This document shows, piece by piece, positions 13,755 through 20,928 of a stretch of 21,260 bases of DNA; within the stretch, counting starts at the first letter, position 1, and every line of letters begins with the position of its first letter. The position numbers and the translations under genes are program-made. Origin of the DNA: an uncultured Porphyromonadaceae bacterium (lineage in GTDB: Bacteria > Bacteroidota > Bacteroidia > Bacteroidales > Paludibacteraceae); NCBI GenBank assembly GCA_937898265.1, contig CALEJM010000314.1, forward strand, positions 1 through 21,260, given 5' to 3'. The notes beneath the pieces were generated by a model. It saw nothing but the letters and a program-made list of their open reading frames with translations. It did not search any database and was not told where the DNA came from.

Positions 13755-15857
13755 ATGACTCAAGAGCGTAAAAGACAGTTGATTACTATAAAGAGTAGGA
13801 GTAAGGCGAAGGCTGGACTCTCACCCATCTTATTGCTGTTTACCACCTCACTCATTCTCGGTATCCTCTTAAACTATTACCTTCATCTCCCGTTCTTACC
13901 AATCTTTTTGTTGGGGAGTGGCGCTTTCGTCGCAAGTCTTGCTTTGCTGTTCTTTAATCGGCAGAATAAGAGTCTGTTGAATATTCTACAAGTGGTGTTT
14001 TTAGGGGCGTTTATGACCGCAGTCGGTTTGTGGACGCAGCATAGCTACTTCGAACGACATACCAATTTGCCGACTTTGGAACAGACTGTTTATCAGGCGG
14101 TCGTGAAAGGAGAGCCAACGATAGGCGAGCGTAGTGTCCGCATAAAAGTGGAGGCAACAAAATGTTGGATGGGTGGCTCGGCGGTTTTGCTGCCGATGAA
14201 GCCTTGGATAATGGTCTCACTACCAGTCAATGATACGAGTAGCAATCTGCTGTATGGCGATGAAATTGTTTTCTCAACCAAGGTCTCACCCTCTAAGGAT
14301 CACCATGATAACTATCGGTTTGACTACGACAAATATCTGCTTCAACATGCAATCGGTGGGTCGGCATTTGTGCGTCAAGGAGCATGGCAAAAGCTGGACT
14401 CTAAACCCCATTTCTCCATTCGGAGGATGGCATATCGTTGTCGTCGTAATATCTTTGAGAAGTTTGAGAAGATGGGTGTTAGCAACGATGAATTAGCTCT
14501 GCTTTCGTCGCTTACGATAGGTCGGAAAGATTTGTTGACCAGGTCGTTGCGAGAAGATTATAGCAAAGTAGGCGCATCTCATATCCTTGCGGTAAGTGGC
14601 ATGCACGTCGGCATTTTGTTTCTCGTGCTATCTACCCTTTTGCTGCCTTTAGATTGGATTCTAAGAAACAAATACGTAAAACCTTTGATAATAATCGTTT
14701 GTCTGTGGTTTTACGCCTTTCTCGTTGGTCTCTCTCCTTCTATTATAAGGGCTTGTATGTTGATTACTTTGGCATACATCAACCGAATAGGACCAGAGGG
14801 GGAGTATTCGTTGAATTTCATCTTTTTTACGGCATGGTTGGATTTGATATTCAACCCGATGGCAATCTTTGACCTCAGCTTTCAGTTAAGCTATGCTGCC
14901 GTAACGTCAATCATTGTTGTGTTGCCAACAGTCAACGGGCGTTTGGTTATCCGTAGCAAGGTTTTACGAGCAATCTACAACATGTTTTGGATGACTTTGG
15001 CAGCTCAGTTTTCTACCTCGCCCATCATTGCTCTCCATTTCCACAAACTCTCTCTGGTATTCCTGCTTGGCAGTTTCGTCGTTGTGCTGTTTGCCTACAT
15101 CATCATTGGTTTGGCCATGGTGTGTCTCATCCTACCTCTCTCGTTGTCAAAAAGTTTGGCAATACCGCTGAACTTTATTTTGAAATGGATGAACGGGGGG
15201 ATCAACGGGATGGCGGCATGGTCGAATGCTTCGTTTGATATCTGGATATCGGAGTTTCAAGCTGTTCTTTGGGCAATGGCGGTTGTGGTTTGTCTGCTGA
15301 CAGTCTTTAAGTATCGGGGTCGATTGCTTCAGTTGGCGCTCTTGTTGGGTTGTCTGGCTGTAGTACCGTCTATCTTTCGCACTCTAAAAGACCGTACTTT
15401 CAATGAAACGAAACTCTATGTCAGCGGACGCGGAACAATGATTAACGTGGTGGATAATTCTCAAGGAATCAATAGAGTATACCTGTTGGATTCAGCTGTA
15501 GTTGACTTGGCGGGCATCAAATGGGATTTTCATAACTGCTCCAAACCTCAAATAAAACAGATAGATAAGTCGGCAGCTTTCGTGTTGATTCCGCTGCCCA
15601 ATGGAAAGAGTGTCGGCATCTTGCAGACGATGGCTTGGCTATTGCCCGAGGAGGTGTCGTGCGATTGGTTGGTCTTGACCAAAGAAGCACGTGTGAACCA
15701 GCGGTCTTTGGAAGAGAAGATTCACTGCAAAGCGCTTGTGGTTGATAGAGTGCCGTCGGCTAGGAAACTCGCTACGCTAAAGGGTATTACGCAACAAACC
15801 AACCTCCAACTGATTACTGCTGAAGATTGGTTTGGTAGTTCCGTCGACCTCGATTAG
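13755..15857 (+). CDS. comEC: ComEC/Rec2-family membrane protein (DNA uptake channel type)
   Basis: 700 residues. Two or three membrane helices near residues 24-95 are followed by a DUF4131-like soluble domain (about 105-215, with FDYDKYLLQHAIGGSAFV at its end). The competence domain comes next, opening with the signature DYSKVGASHILAVSGMHVGI (residues 269-288) and continuing as many membrane helices to about 545 (GLSPSIIRACMLI, LSFQLSYAAV, FSTSPIIALHFHKLS). ComEC forms the inner-membrane channel for single-stranded DNA in natural transformation. The C-terminal 150 residues show no HxHxDH motif, so the metallo-beta-lactamase domain seen in Bacillus-type ComEC is missing or replaced by a short domain, as in many Bacteroidota. 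It has its own promoter. Its stop overlaps the minus-strand gene tail to tail. No other competence gene is present. Confidence 0.9.
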   Translation: MTQERKRQLITIKSRSKAKAGLSPILLLFTTSLILGILLNYYLHLPFLPIFLLGSGAFVASLALLFFNRQNKSLLNILQVVFLGAFMTAVGLWTQHSYFERHTNLPTLEQTVYQAVVKGEPTIGERSVRIKVEATKCWMGGSAVLLPMKPWIMVSLPVNDTSSNLLYGDEIVFSTKVSPSKDHHDNYRFDYDKYLLQHAIGGSAFVRQGAWQKLDSKPHFSIRRMAYRCRRNIFEKFEKMGVSNDELALLSSLTIGRKDLLTRSLREDYSKVGASHILAVSGMHVGILFLVLSTLLLPLDWILRNKYVKPLIIIVCLWFYAFLVGLSPSIIRACMLITLAYINRIGPEGEYSLNFIFFTAWLDLIFNPMAIFDLSFQLSYAAVTSIIVVLPTVNGRLVIRSKVLRAIYNMFWMTLAAQFSTSPIIALHFHKLSLVFLLGSFVVVLFAYIIIGLAMVCLILPLSLSKSLAIPLNFILKWMNGGINGMAAWSNASFDIWISEFQAVLWAMAVVVCLLTVFKYRGRLLQLALLLGCLAVVPSIFRTLKDRTFNETKLYVSGRGTMINVVDNSQGINRVYLLDSAVVDLAGIKWDFHNCSKPQIKQIDKSAAFVLIPLPNGKSVGILQTMAWLLPEEVSCDWLVLTKEARVNQRSLEEKIHCKALVVDRVPSARKLATLKGITQQTNLQLITAEDWFGSSVDLD

Positions 15858-16228
15858 TTGACGGAATAGATGCTGTCTACGACATATTTTTGCATGCCGC
15901 GCCAGGGAAGTGTGCCCTTGTATTCAATATAATGGAGTTCTACGGTCTTGCCGGTGCAGCGCATCAGCGAGTCTGCCAAATCTTGATTGGCAATAGAGAA
16001 CTCAAACTCATAATTCTGAATGCCCGACTCAAGACTTTTGCTCTTGAAGCCCTCTTGAATAAGCTTGCCTTCGTTGGTCTTGAAGATATAACCTTTGTGA
16101 ACCACAAAATTCAGCTGTCCAGCCTTTACCCCCTCACCAAACACAAAATAGTATTTGAAATAGCCGATACCAACGAGAACGGCGAGTGCAACTACCACAA
16201 TGGCAGAGATAATCTTTACTTTGTTCAT
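15854..16228 (-). CDS. Small membrane-anchored conserved protein of Bacteroidota
   Basis: 124 residues: one membrane helix at about 5-28 (ISAIVVVALAVLVGIGYF) followed by a compact extracytoplasmic domain with the run FGEGVKAGQLNFVVHKGYIF and then KTNEGKLIQEG. I recall relatives in Bacteroides that start the same way and carry the legacy name '6-phosphogluconate dehydrogenase'. Nothing here resembles that enzyme (no Rossmann fold, far too short), so the name should not be copied. Function unknown. It is 12 bases downstream of the NimA-like gene in the same operon. Its stop codon shares bases with the comEC stop (TTAG at 15854-15857). Confidence 0.8.
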   Translation of the reverse strand: MNKVKIISAIVVVALAVLVGIGYFKYYFVFGEGVKAGQLNFVVHKGYIFKTNEGKLIQEGFKSKSLESGIQNYEFEFSIANQDLADSLMRCTGKTVELHYIEYKGTLPWRGMQKYVVDSIYSVN

Positions 16229-16240
16229 AGGAGTGATATG

Positions 16241-16753
16241 TTATAATGTTTCTTTTGTCTTTTCATTACCATCAGCGTCATACTCCTTGCGTTTGCCTGT
16301 TGGAGGAGCTGACAGCGTGATTTTTACAACACAGGTGCGCTCCAGACTTCGTTCAATGGCCTGATCAAAGAACTCCATATGCTTAGGGAGAAAACGTTGG
16401 CAGATTGCTCGCATGGCAAATATCTTTTCCTCTTTGTCTGCAACAATCTCTGTTTGACCAAAGGCAATGGCACTATGAAATTGAAGCGTGAACGAATTGT
16501 CTTTCGGACCAACAGTTGGAGCGCATTTCGTTACGGCAGAGAGACATACGTTTGAGTTGGATTTTAAAATATCAAGTTTTAGGCCTTCGTGTGCACAATG
16601 AAAATAAAAGGTCTTTTCGTCGGTGCGACACAGCGAAAGAGGAACGGCATACGGCGTTCCGTCTGTATTGACCATTGATACAGTGATATAAGGCGCTTTG
16701 TCCATCACGCCAAGTGCCCAATCGGCAGGCATTTCTCTCTTTTCTCTTCTCAT
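16241..16753 (-). CDS. NimA-like flavoprotein of the pyridoxamine-5'-phosphate oxidase family
   Basis: 170 residues with no signal peptide. It has the split-barrel FMN-binding fold of the Nim / Pyridox_ox_2 group: MRREKREM at the start, PYITVSMVNTDGTPYAVPLS, the conserved FYFHCAHEGLKLDIL (His52; compare FHGA-x2-G-x-K-x-D in Nim proteins), then FHSAIAFGQTEIV, and RFLPKHMEFF. Members bind FMN or similar cofactors and include the 5-nitroimidazole reductases NimA-K, but most chromosomal family members have no shown role in resistance, so I do not call it nim. The C-terminus is charged (KRKEYDADGNEKTKETL). It sits between a DUF1295 protein (6 bases upstream) and a small anchored protein. Confidence 0.85.
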   Translation of the reverse strand: MRREKREMPADWALGVMDKAPYITVSMVNTDGTPYAVPLSLCRTDEKTFYFHCAHEGLKLDILKSNSNVCLSAVTKCAPTVGPKDNSFTLQFHSAIAFGQTEIVADKEEKIFAMRAICQRFLPKHMEFFDQAIERSLERTCVVKITLSAPPTGKRKEYDADGNEKTKETL

Positions 16754-16759
16754 AGTCTG

Positions 16760-17620
16760 TTATTCTTTTGGAAACCAAAGGAGTAGGCGAGAGGTCTTCT
16801 TTTGGTAATCTTTGTAATCGGGACGGCGTTGGAGTTGTCTCTTCTCCATCATAGGTATGGATACCACATTAAAGAGTAGAATCATCAATACGGCACCAAG
16901 TCCGAAGTACCACAAAGTCACGTCGTTGACAATCATTACCACAAATACGCCCACCCATATCATAATCTCGCCTAGATAGTTGGGGTGACGAGAGTATTTC
17001 CACAAACCAGTGTTGCAAGTGACTTTCTCTTTGGTCTCGCGAAGGAAACGAGCCATTTGTTGGTCGGCAAAATACTCCAACAAGATGCCTATCAAGATGA
17101 TGGCATCGCCTATTAGACTCCATGCGTCCAATTCCATTTCAAAGATATTGAAGATGGGGAGGAATGCGGTAAAAACCAATAGTGTCGGCATCATATGAAT
17201 GCCTGTAAAATTCAAAAACTGCCACATGAATGGGTTGTTGTTGTCTCTAAATCTCTTATAGCGCCAATCTTCCCAATCGAGTCCGTCTGTTGTGCGTATC
17301 CAATTGAGTGTCAGTCGTAATCCCCAAATGTTGAAGACAATAAGGAATATCCAATGCCAAACGGATAACGCTGGAGTGATGATCGCTAACCAAATGCTCA
17401 ATGCCATTGGTATGGCCGACCAATACGGATCGTAGATGCTGCTGTTATGCCAGATGACAGAGCAGATGTATATCAATATCGTAGTGGAGATGTTGAACAC
17501 AAACATCTTAACCAGTTGATTTCCGATCAACGTGCAAGACAAAGCTCCAAGTCCTGAAGCAAGGATGTACATCAGCGTGATGGCGGAGATGTCCAGGAAT
17601 TTAAGTGTGGTATTTTTCAT
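16760..17620 (-). CDS. DUF1295 / steroid 5-alpha-reductase-like integral membrane protein
   Basis: 286 residues from the ATG at 17620; an alternative TTG start two codons upstream is less likely. About six to seven membrane helices cover most of the length. The family signature is CNTGLWKYSRHPNYLGEIMIW near residue 215, the same NADPH/substrate-binding segment (RHPNYxGE) seen in steroid reductase and isoprenylcysteine methyltransferase-type enzymes, together with GLRLTLNWIRTTDGLDWEDWRY earlier. The C-terminal PDYKDYQKKTSRLLLWFPK is also typical. The family is expected to reduce or methylate a lipid-type substrate in the inner membrane; the substrate is unknown. It is first in a three-gene operon with the NimA-like flavoprotein. 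A -7 box (17662-17669) lies just upstream. Confidence 0.9.
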   Translation of the reverse strand: MKNTTLKFLDISAITLMYILASGLGALSCTLIGNQLVKMFVFNISTTILIYICSVIWHNSSIYDPYWSAIPMALSIWLAIITPALSVWHWIFLIVFNIWGLRLTLNWIRTTDGLDWEDWRYKRFRDNNNPFMWQFLNFTGIHMMPTLLVFTAFLPIFNIFEMELDAWSLIGDAIILIGILLEYFADQQMARFLRETKEKVTCNTGLWKYSRHPNYLGEIMIWVGVFVVMIVNDVTLWYFGLGAVLMILLFNVVSIPMMEKRQLQRRPDYKDYQKKTSRLLLWFPKE

Positions 17621-17661
17621 AAACAAGGGTATTAAGTAACAACTATTATTATTTCTCGCTG

Positions 17662-17669
17662 CAAAAGTA
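17662..17669 (-). promoter_or_regulatory. -7 box for the DUF1295 operon
   Basis: On the minus strand TACTTTTG (17669 down to 17662) is a full match to TAnnTTTG, about 42 bases before the ATG. No TTTG is seen at -33. Confidence 0.45.
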
Positions 17670-17721
17670 CGAAATATTTTGATTATTTGAGTCTTGGAGG
17701 GTTGACTTTTCTATTTGTTGC

Positions 17722-18441
17722 TTAGAAGTTTAGGTAAAATGACTTAGTCAGTTGCTTGAACCAATCGGAATATTCGCCCAAAGATGTTTGTATGAATTGC
17801 TCCTCTGCTGTTGGCTCATCATTTGACAGCTCCAAAGCGAGAGTAAGAAGTACGCGTCTCTTCTTAGTGGATGATTCTGTGGTGTTTACAACGGCTGAAT
17901 GCACCTGAAAAAACTGTTGTTTCTGAGCCTCAGCTAATAGAATTTTGCTCTCCTCATACGGAAGAATAAGACAGAACCGCCCATTGGGTTTGAGCAGTTT
18001 TTTGACCGCCGTAAGCAATTCGTTGAATGGCAACGTGTCGGCATGTCTGGCTAACGTCCTGTCTTGACTGGGATTTTTGAGTGAGTGGATGAAATATGGC
18101 GGGTTGCAGACGATGATATTGTATGATTCTGTGGTCTGCGTCGCAAAATGTCGTATGTCTTCAGCAAAAACCATTATCTTGTTGCTCCATGGGGAATTAG
18201 CAACGTTTTCTTTAGCTTGTTGAGCTGCCGTTTCTACTAACTCCACCGCATCGACTTTCTTTGCTCCACGCTGAGCAGTCATCAAAGCAATTAGTCCAGT
18301 TCCTGTGCCGATATCCAACACGTTATAGGTGTCTTCTACAGGGCACCAAGCTCCCAACAAAACGCCGTCTGTTCCCACTTTCATGGCACAGTCGTCTTGT
18401 TGAATCGTAAACTGCTTGAACTGGAAATAACTATTGCTCAT
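17722..18441 (-). CDS. trmN6: tRNA1(Val) (adenine-37-N6)-methyltransferase
   Basis: 239 residues from the ATG at 18441, which overlaps the tadA stop as ATGA; a longer in-frame start inside tadA is rejected. It begins with the family opening FQFKQFTIQQDDCAMKVGTDGVLLGAW, has the SAM-binding loop LDIGTGTGLIAL (42-53), and the N6-adenine methylase motif NPPYF (113-117). It corresponds to YfiC/TrmN6, which methylates A37 of tRNA1(Val). The C-terminus ends in FYLNF. Translational coupling to another tRNA-modifying enzyme fits the role. Confidence 0.92.
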   Translation of the reverse strand: MSNSYFQFKQFTIQQDDCAMKVGTDGVLLGAWCPVEDTYNVLDIGTGTGLIALMTAQRGAKKVDAVELVETAAQQAKENVANSPWSNKIMVFAEDIRHFATQTTESYNIIVCNPPYFIHSLKNPSQDRTLARHADTLPFNELLTAVKKLLKPNGRFCLILPYEESKILLAEAQKQQFFQVHSAVVNTTESSTKKRRVLLTLALELSNDEPTAEEQFIQTSLGEYSDWFKQLTKSFYLNF

Positions 18442-18869
18442 CGTCTCTTGGCAAAAAACTCCTTCATCAGTTTGGCACACTCATCTGCCATTATGCCACT
18501 TTCAATGATTGTTTTAGGATGCATGGCTTTAGGGGCAAATGTTTGAAAACCACGTTTGTCATCGCTGGCTCCGTAGACCACGCGGTCAACTTGTGCCCAA
18601 CCGATTGCTCCTGCACACATCACACATGGTTCCACAGTGACGTATAACGTGCAATTTTTGAGGTATTTGCCGCCAAGGCGATTGGCAGCCGCTGTAATAG
18701 CTTGTATCTCTGCGTGTGCCGTAACGTCATTTAAGGTTTCGGTCAGGTTGTGCCCTTTGCCGATAATCTGGTTGTTGCAAACAACAACAGCACCCACAGG
18801 AACCTCTCCCATCTCCATGGCAAGCTCGGCTTCCTGCAGAGCTTTCTGCATATAATAGGTGTCGTCCAT
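18438..18869 (-). CDS. tadA: tRNA-specific adenosine-34 deaminase
   Basis: 143 residues with the zinc deaminase motifs HAE (His52, Glu54) and PCVMCAGA (Cys82, Cys85), and the N-terminal MQKALQEAELAMEMGEVPVGAV typical of TadA. It deaminates A34 of tRNA-Arg(ACG) to inosine in the cytoplasm. Guanine or cytosine deaminases share the fold, but the AxxA-type spacing and the GGKYLKNCTLYVTVEPC segment fit TadA best. It overlaps the methyltransferase gene by 4 bases. The upstream terminator (18876-18920) separates it from the GalE-like gene, so its promoter should lie within or just after that hairpin; I do not see a clear one. Confidence 0.93.
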   Translation of the reverse strand: MDDTYYMQKALQEAELAMEMGEVPVGAVVVCNNQIIGKGHNLTETLNDVTAHAEIQAITAAANRLGGKYLKNCTLYVTVEPCVMCAGAIGWAQVDRVVYGASDDKRGFQTFAPKAMHPKTIIESGIMADECAKLMKEFFAKRR

Positions 18870-18875
18870 TATGAC

Positions 18876-18920
18876 AAAAAAGCCTTTTGCTGCTGCGGAA
18901 ATGCATACAACAAAAGGCTT
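18876..18920 (-). terminator. Rho-independent terminator of the GalE-like operon
   Basis: Read on the minus strand, AAGCCTTTTGTTG (18920 down to 18908) pairs with CAGCAAAAGGCTT (18892 down to 18880), 13 pairs with one G-U, followed by TTTTTT over the next bases (to 18876). Confidence 0.9.
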
Positions 18921-18933
18921 ATAAGTTTATGAA

Positions 18934-20007
18934 TTAGTGTTTGTTGGAGATTTTCTTCTGCCACAACCAAGCGTTGCGCAAGGTGTCTTCCAATGGGGTT
19001 GTTGCCTCCCATTTGAGATTTTTGATGGCTTTAGCTGGGTTGACCCATACTTTCTCAATCTCACCCTTCTTGCGTTCTTCAATTTCATAAGGCACTCTGA
19101 CGCCTGTTGCTTCCTCAAAACGTGTGAGGATGTCCAACATAGAGTAGCCGTTGCCTGTTCCTATGTTATAGGTTTCCAATCCTTTGACTTTCTTTTTGCA
19201 GATGCGTTCAACGGCCTTGACATAGGCTTGAGCAAGGTCAACAACATCAATATAGTCTCGAATGATGGTTCCGTCTGGGGTGTTGTAGTCGTTACCGAAA
19301 ATCTTGATGTGCTCACGCTCACCCACAGCCACTTGGGTCATCAAAGGCACAATGTTGCTTGCGGAACCATGTGGATACTCACCAATTTCGCATGAAGGGT
19401 GTGCACCAATAGCATTATAGTAACGCAATACAATACCTTGAATATCTTCCTTAGAAGCAATGGAGTCAGCAAGTATTTCTTCGGAAATCTGCTGGGTGTT
19501 GCTGAAAGGAGAGAGTGGTTGACGAAGAGGTGTCTTCTCGTCAATTGGTGTTTTGGTGATTTGTCCGTAAACCGAGCAGGAAGAGGAGAGCACGATGCCG
19601 TGAATTTTATGTATTGGCAACAATTCCATCAGATTGATGATTGTCATGAGATTGTTGCGGTAGTATTTGGTTGGGAAGTTTCTCGAGTCTCTTACTGCTT
19701 TGTATGAGGCAAAGTTGACCACACATTTAATATCTTCATGTTTGGCCAAGAAATGGTCCATTGATACAAAATCGATGCAGTCAATGTTTTCAAACAGTGG
19801 TTTTTTGCCAGTGATTCTCTCGATGCCATAGAGCACATCGATGTTGGCATTGGAAAGGTTGTCAATTACAAGGACTTCATAGCCAGCTTGCATCAACTCT
19901 ACAACAGTGTGAGAACCAACATACCCCAGACCGCCAGTTACCAACACCTTGTCGGTGGAGGAGAACATGTCCAGGAATTTTCTCCAGTTGCTTTTCTTTA
20001 CTTCCAT
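18934..20007 (-). CDS. GalE-like extended short-chain dehydrogenase lacking the catalytic Tyr and Lys
   Basis: 357 residues. After a 20-residue N-terminal extension (MEVKKSNWRKFLDMFSSTDK) comes the NAD-binding LVTGGLGYVGSHTVVELM (GxxGxxG at 25-31). It follows UDP-glucose 4-epimerase closely: VIDNLSNA, NFASYKAVRDS, LSSSCSVYG (Ser143 = E. coli Ser124), LRYYNAIGAHPS, IFGNDYNTPDGTIIRDYIDVVDLA and TYNIGTGNGYSMLD. The active-site YxxxK (E. coli SPYGKSK, Tyr149/Lys153) reads SPFSNTQ: Phe168 and Gln172. Both residues needed for hydride-transfer chemistry are gone, and I checked this on the DNA (GAA at 19504-19506 and CTG at 19492-19494 on the plus strand). A normal epimerase is therefore doubtful; sugar-nucleotide binding may remain. 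The gene overlaps the nucleotidyltransferase by 10 bases. Confidence 0.9.
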   Translation of the reverse strand: MEVKKSNWRKFLDMFSSTDKVLVTGGLGYVGSHTVVELMQAGYEVLVIDNLSNANIDVLYGIERITGKKPLFENIDCIDFVSMDHFLAKHEDIKCVVNFASYKAVRDSRNFPTKYYRNNLMTIINLMELLPIHKIHGIVLSSSCSVYGQITKTPIDEKTPLRQPLSPFSNTQQISEEILADSIASKEDIQGIVLRYYNAIGAHPSCEIGEYPHGSASNIVPLMTQVAVGEREHIKIFGNDYNTPDGTIIRDYIDVVDLAQAYVKAVERICKKKVKGLETYNIGTGNGYSMLDILTRFEEATGVRVPYEIEERKKGEIEKVWVNPAKAIKNLKWEATTPLEDTLRNAWLWQKKISNKH

Positions 20008-20906
20008 AATTGTTCTGGATAAACACCTTTAGCGATGAGTTCTTTAATTTTTTCAATGGTTGTTGGGCGGTCTTCGGCATAGGTGACGCCAAACCATTTT
20101 GCGGTTGTCTCCAAGACTTCACATGTGACGGTTTTGTTGACAATCAGCTCGTTGACCATTGATGGAATATAGAATTCGGATTTCATCTCGTTGCCTCTCT
20201 CGTTGAGGAAACGGACAAAGGCATCTTTTGAATATTTGAAATAATCGGGTGTAAAGCCCCACATATTCATTGATACTGGTGTGGTGGCTGGCAATTCAAC
20301 GCGTGCTCCGTCATCTGCCAAGTAGGAGATAACGCCATTTTCATCGCGTCCGATTTTTGTGCGCTCGTTGATGGTGGAAAGATGACGGTTTTCGTCAACA
20401 CTACATTCGCCACGACTTACAGTGCCGTTCTCCGAGAGGGTGTTGCCAAGTTGGTAGCCTACCATACAGTATTTGTTCTGACTGTTGGCCACGTTTTTCA
20501 AGAAGGAGGAGAGGACTACGAAGGCGTCTGAACCATAGAAGTCGTCGGCATTGATAACAGCAAAAGGTTCGTTAACAACATTTTCTGCCATCATGACAGC
20601 ATGGTTTGTTCCCCAAGGCTTTTCTCTACCTTCCGGACATTGGAAGCCAGCTGGCAATGTAGTGAGTTCTTGAAAAACGACCTCAACGTCTACCTTGCCT
20701 TCATATTTTGACAGTACGTGACTTCTAAATTCTTGTTCGAAACTGTGGCGGATGATGAATACTACTTTGCCAAAACCGGCGCGGATGGCATCGTAGATAG
20801 AGTAGTCCATGATGGTTTCGCCATGAGGACCGATGCCGTCTAATTGTTTCAATCCACCATATCTGCTACCCATTCCGGCAGCAAGAACAACTAATGTAGG
20901 TTTCAT
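19998..20906 (-). CDS. Sugar-phosphate nucleotidyltransferase family protein
   Basis: 302 residues, cytoplasmic. The N-terminus is the NTP-binding signature VVLAAGMGSRYGGLKQLDGI (LxxGxGxRxxxxxK), followed by IMDYSIYDAIRAGF, GTNHAVMMAENV, and AVINADDFYGSDAF with the metal-binding Asp. These fit NTP_transferase proteins that join a sugar-1-phosphate to UTP, dTTP or GTP. The RYGGLKQ variant (rather than RxxPxTK) marks a Bacteroidota-type subgroup, whose sugar I cannot tell; other members lie by an anomeric kinase, which is not seen here. The C-terminus overlaps the start of the GalE-like gene by 10 bases, so the two proteins probably act on the same sugar nucleotide. The next gene upstream stops 22 bases before it. 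Confidence 0.88.
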   Translation of the reverse strand: MKPTLVVLAAGMGSRYGGLKQLDGIGPHGETIMDYSIYDAIRAGFGKVVFIIRHSFEQEFRSHVLSKYEGKVDVEVVFQELTTLPAGFQCPEGREKPWGTNHAVMMAENVVNEPFAVINADDFYGSDAFVVLSSFLKNVANSQNKYCMVGYQLGNTLSENGTVSRGECSVDENRHLSTINERTKIGRDENGVISYLADDGARVELPATTPVSMNMWGFTPDYFKYSKDAFVRFLNERGNEMKSEFYIPSMVNELIVNKTVTCEVLETTAKWFGVTYAEDRPTTIEKIKELIAKGVYPEQLWK

Positions 20907-20928
20907 ATTTTCAGAATCAAATGTTTTT

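Noticed and set aside
15854..16228. 6-phosphogluconate dehydrogenase
   Set aside because: A legacy name I recall for relatives of this protein; a 124-residue anchored protein with no NADP-binding fold cannot be that enzyme.
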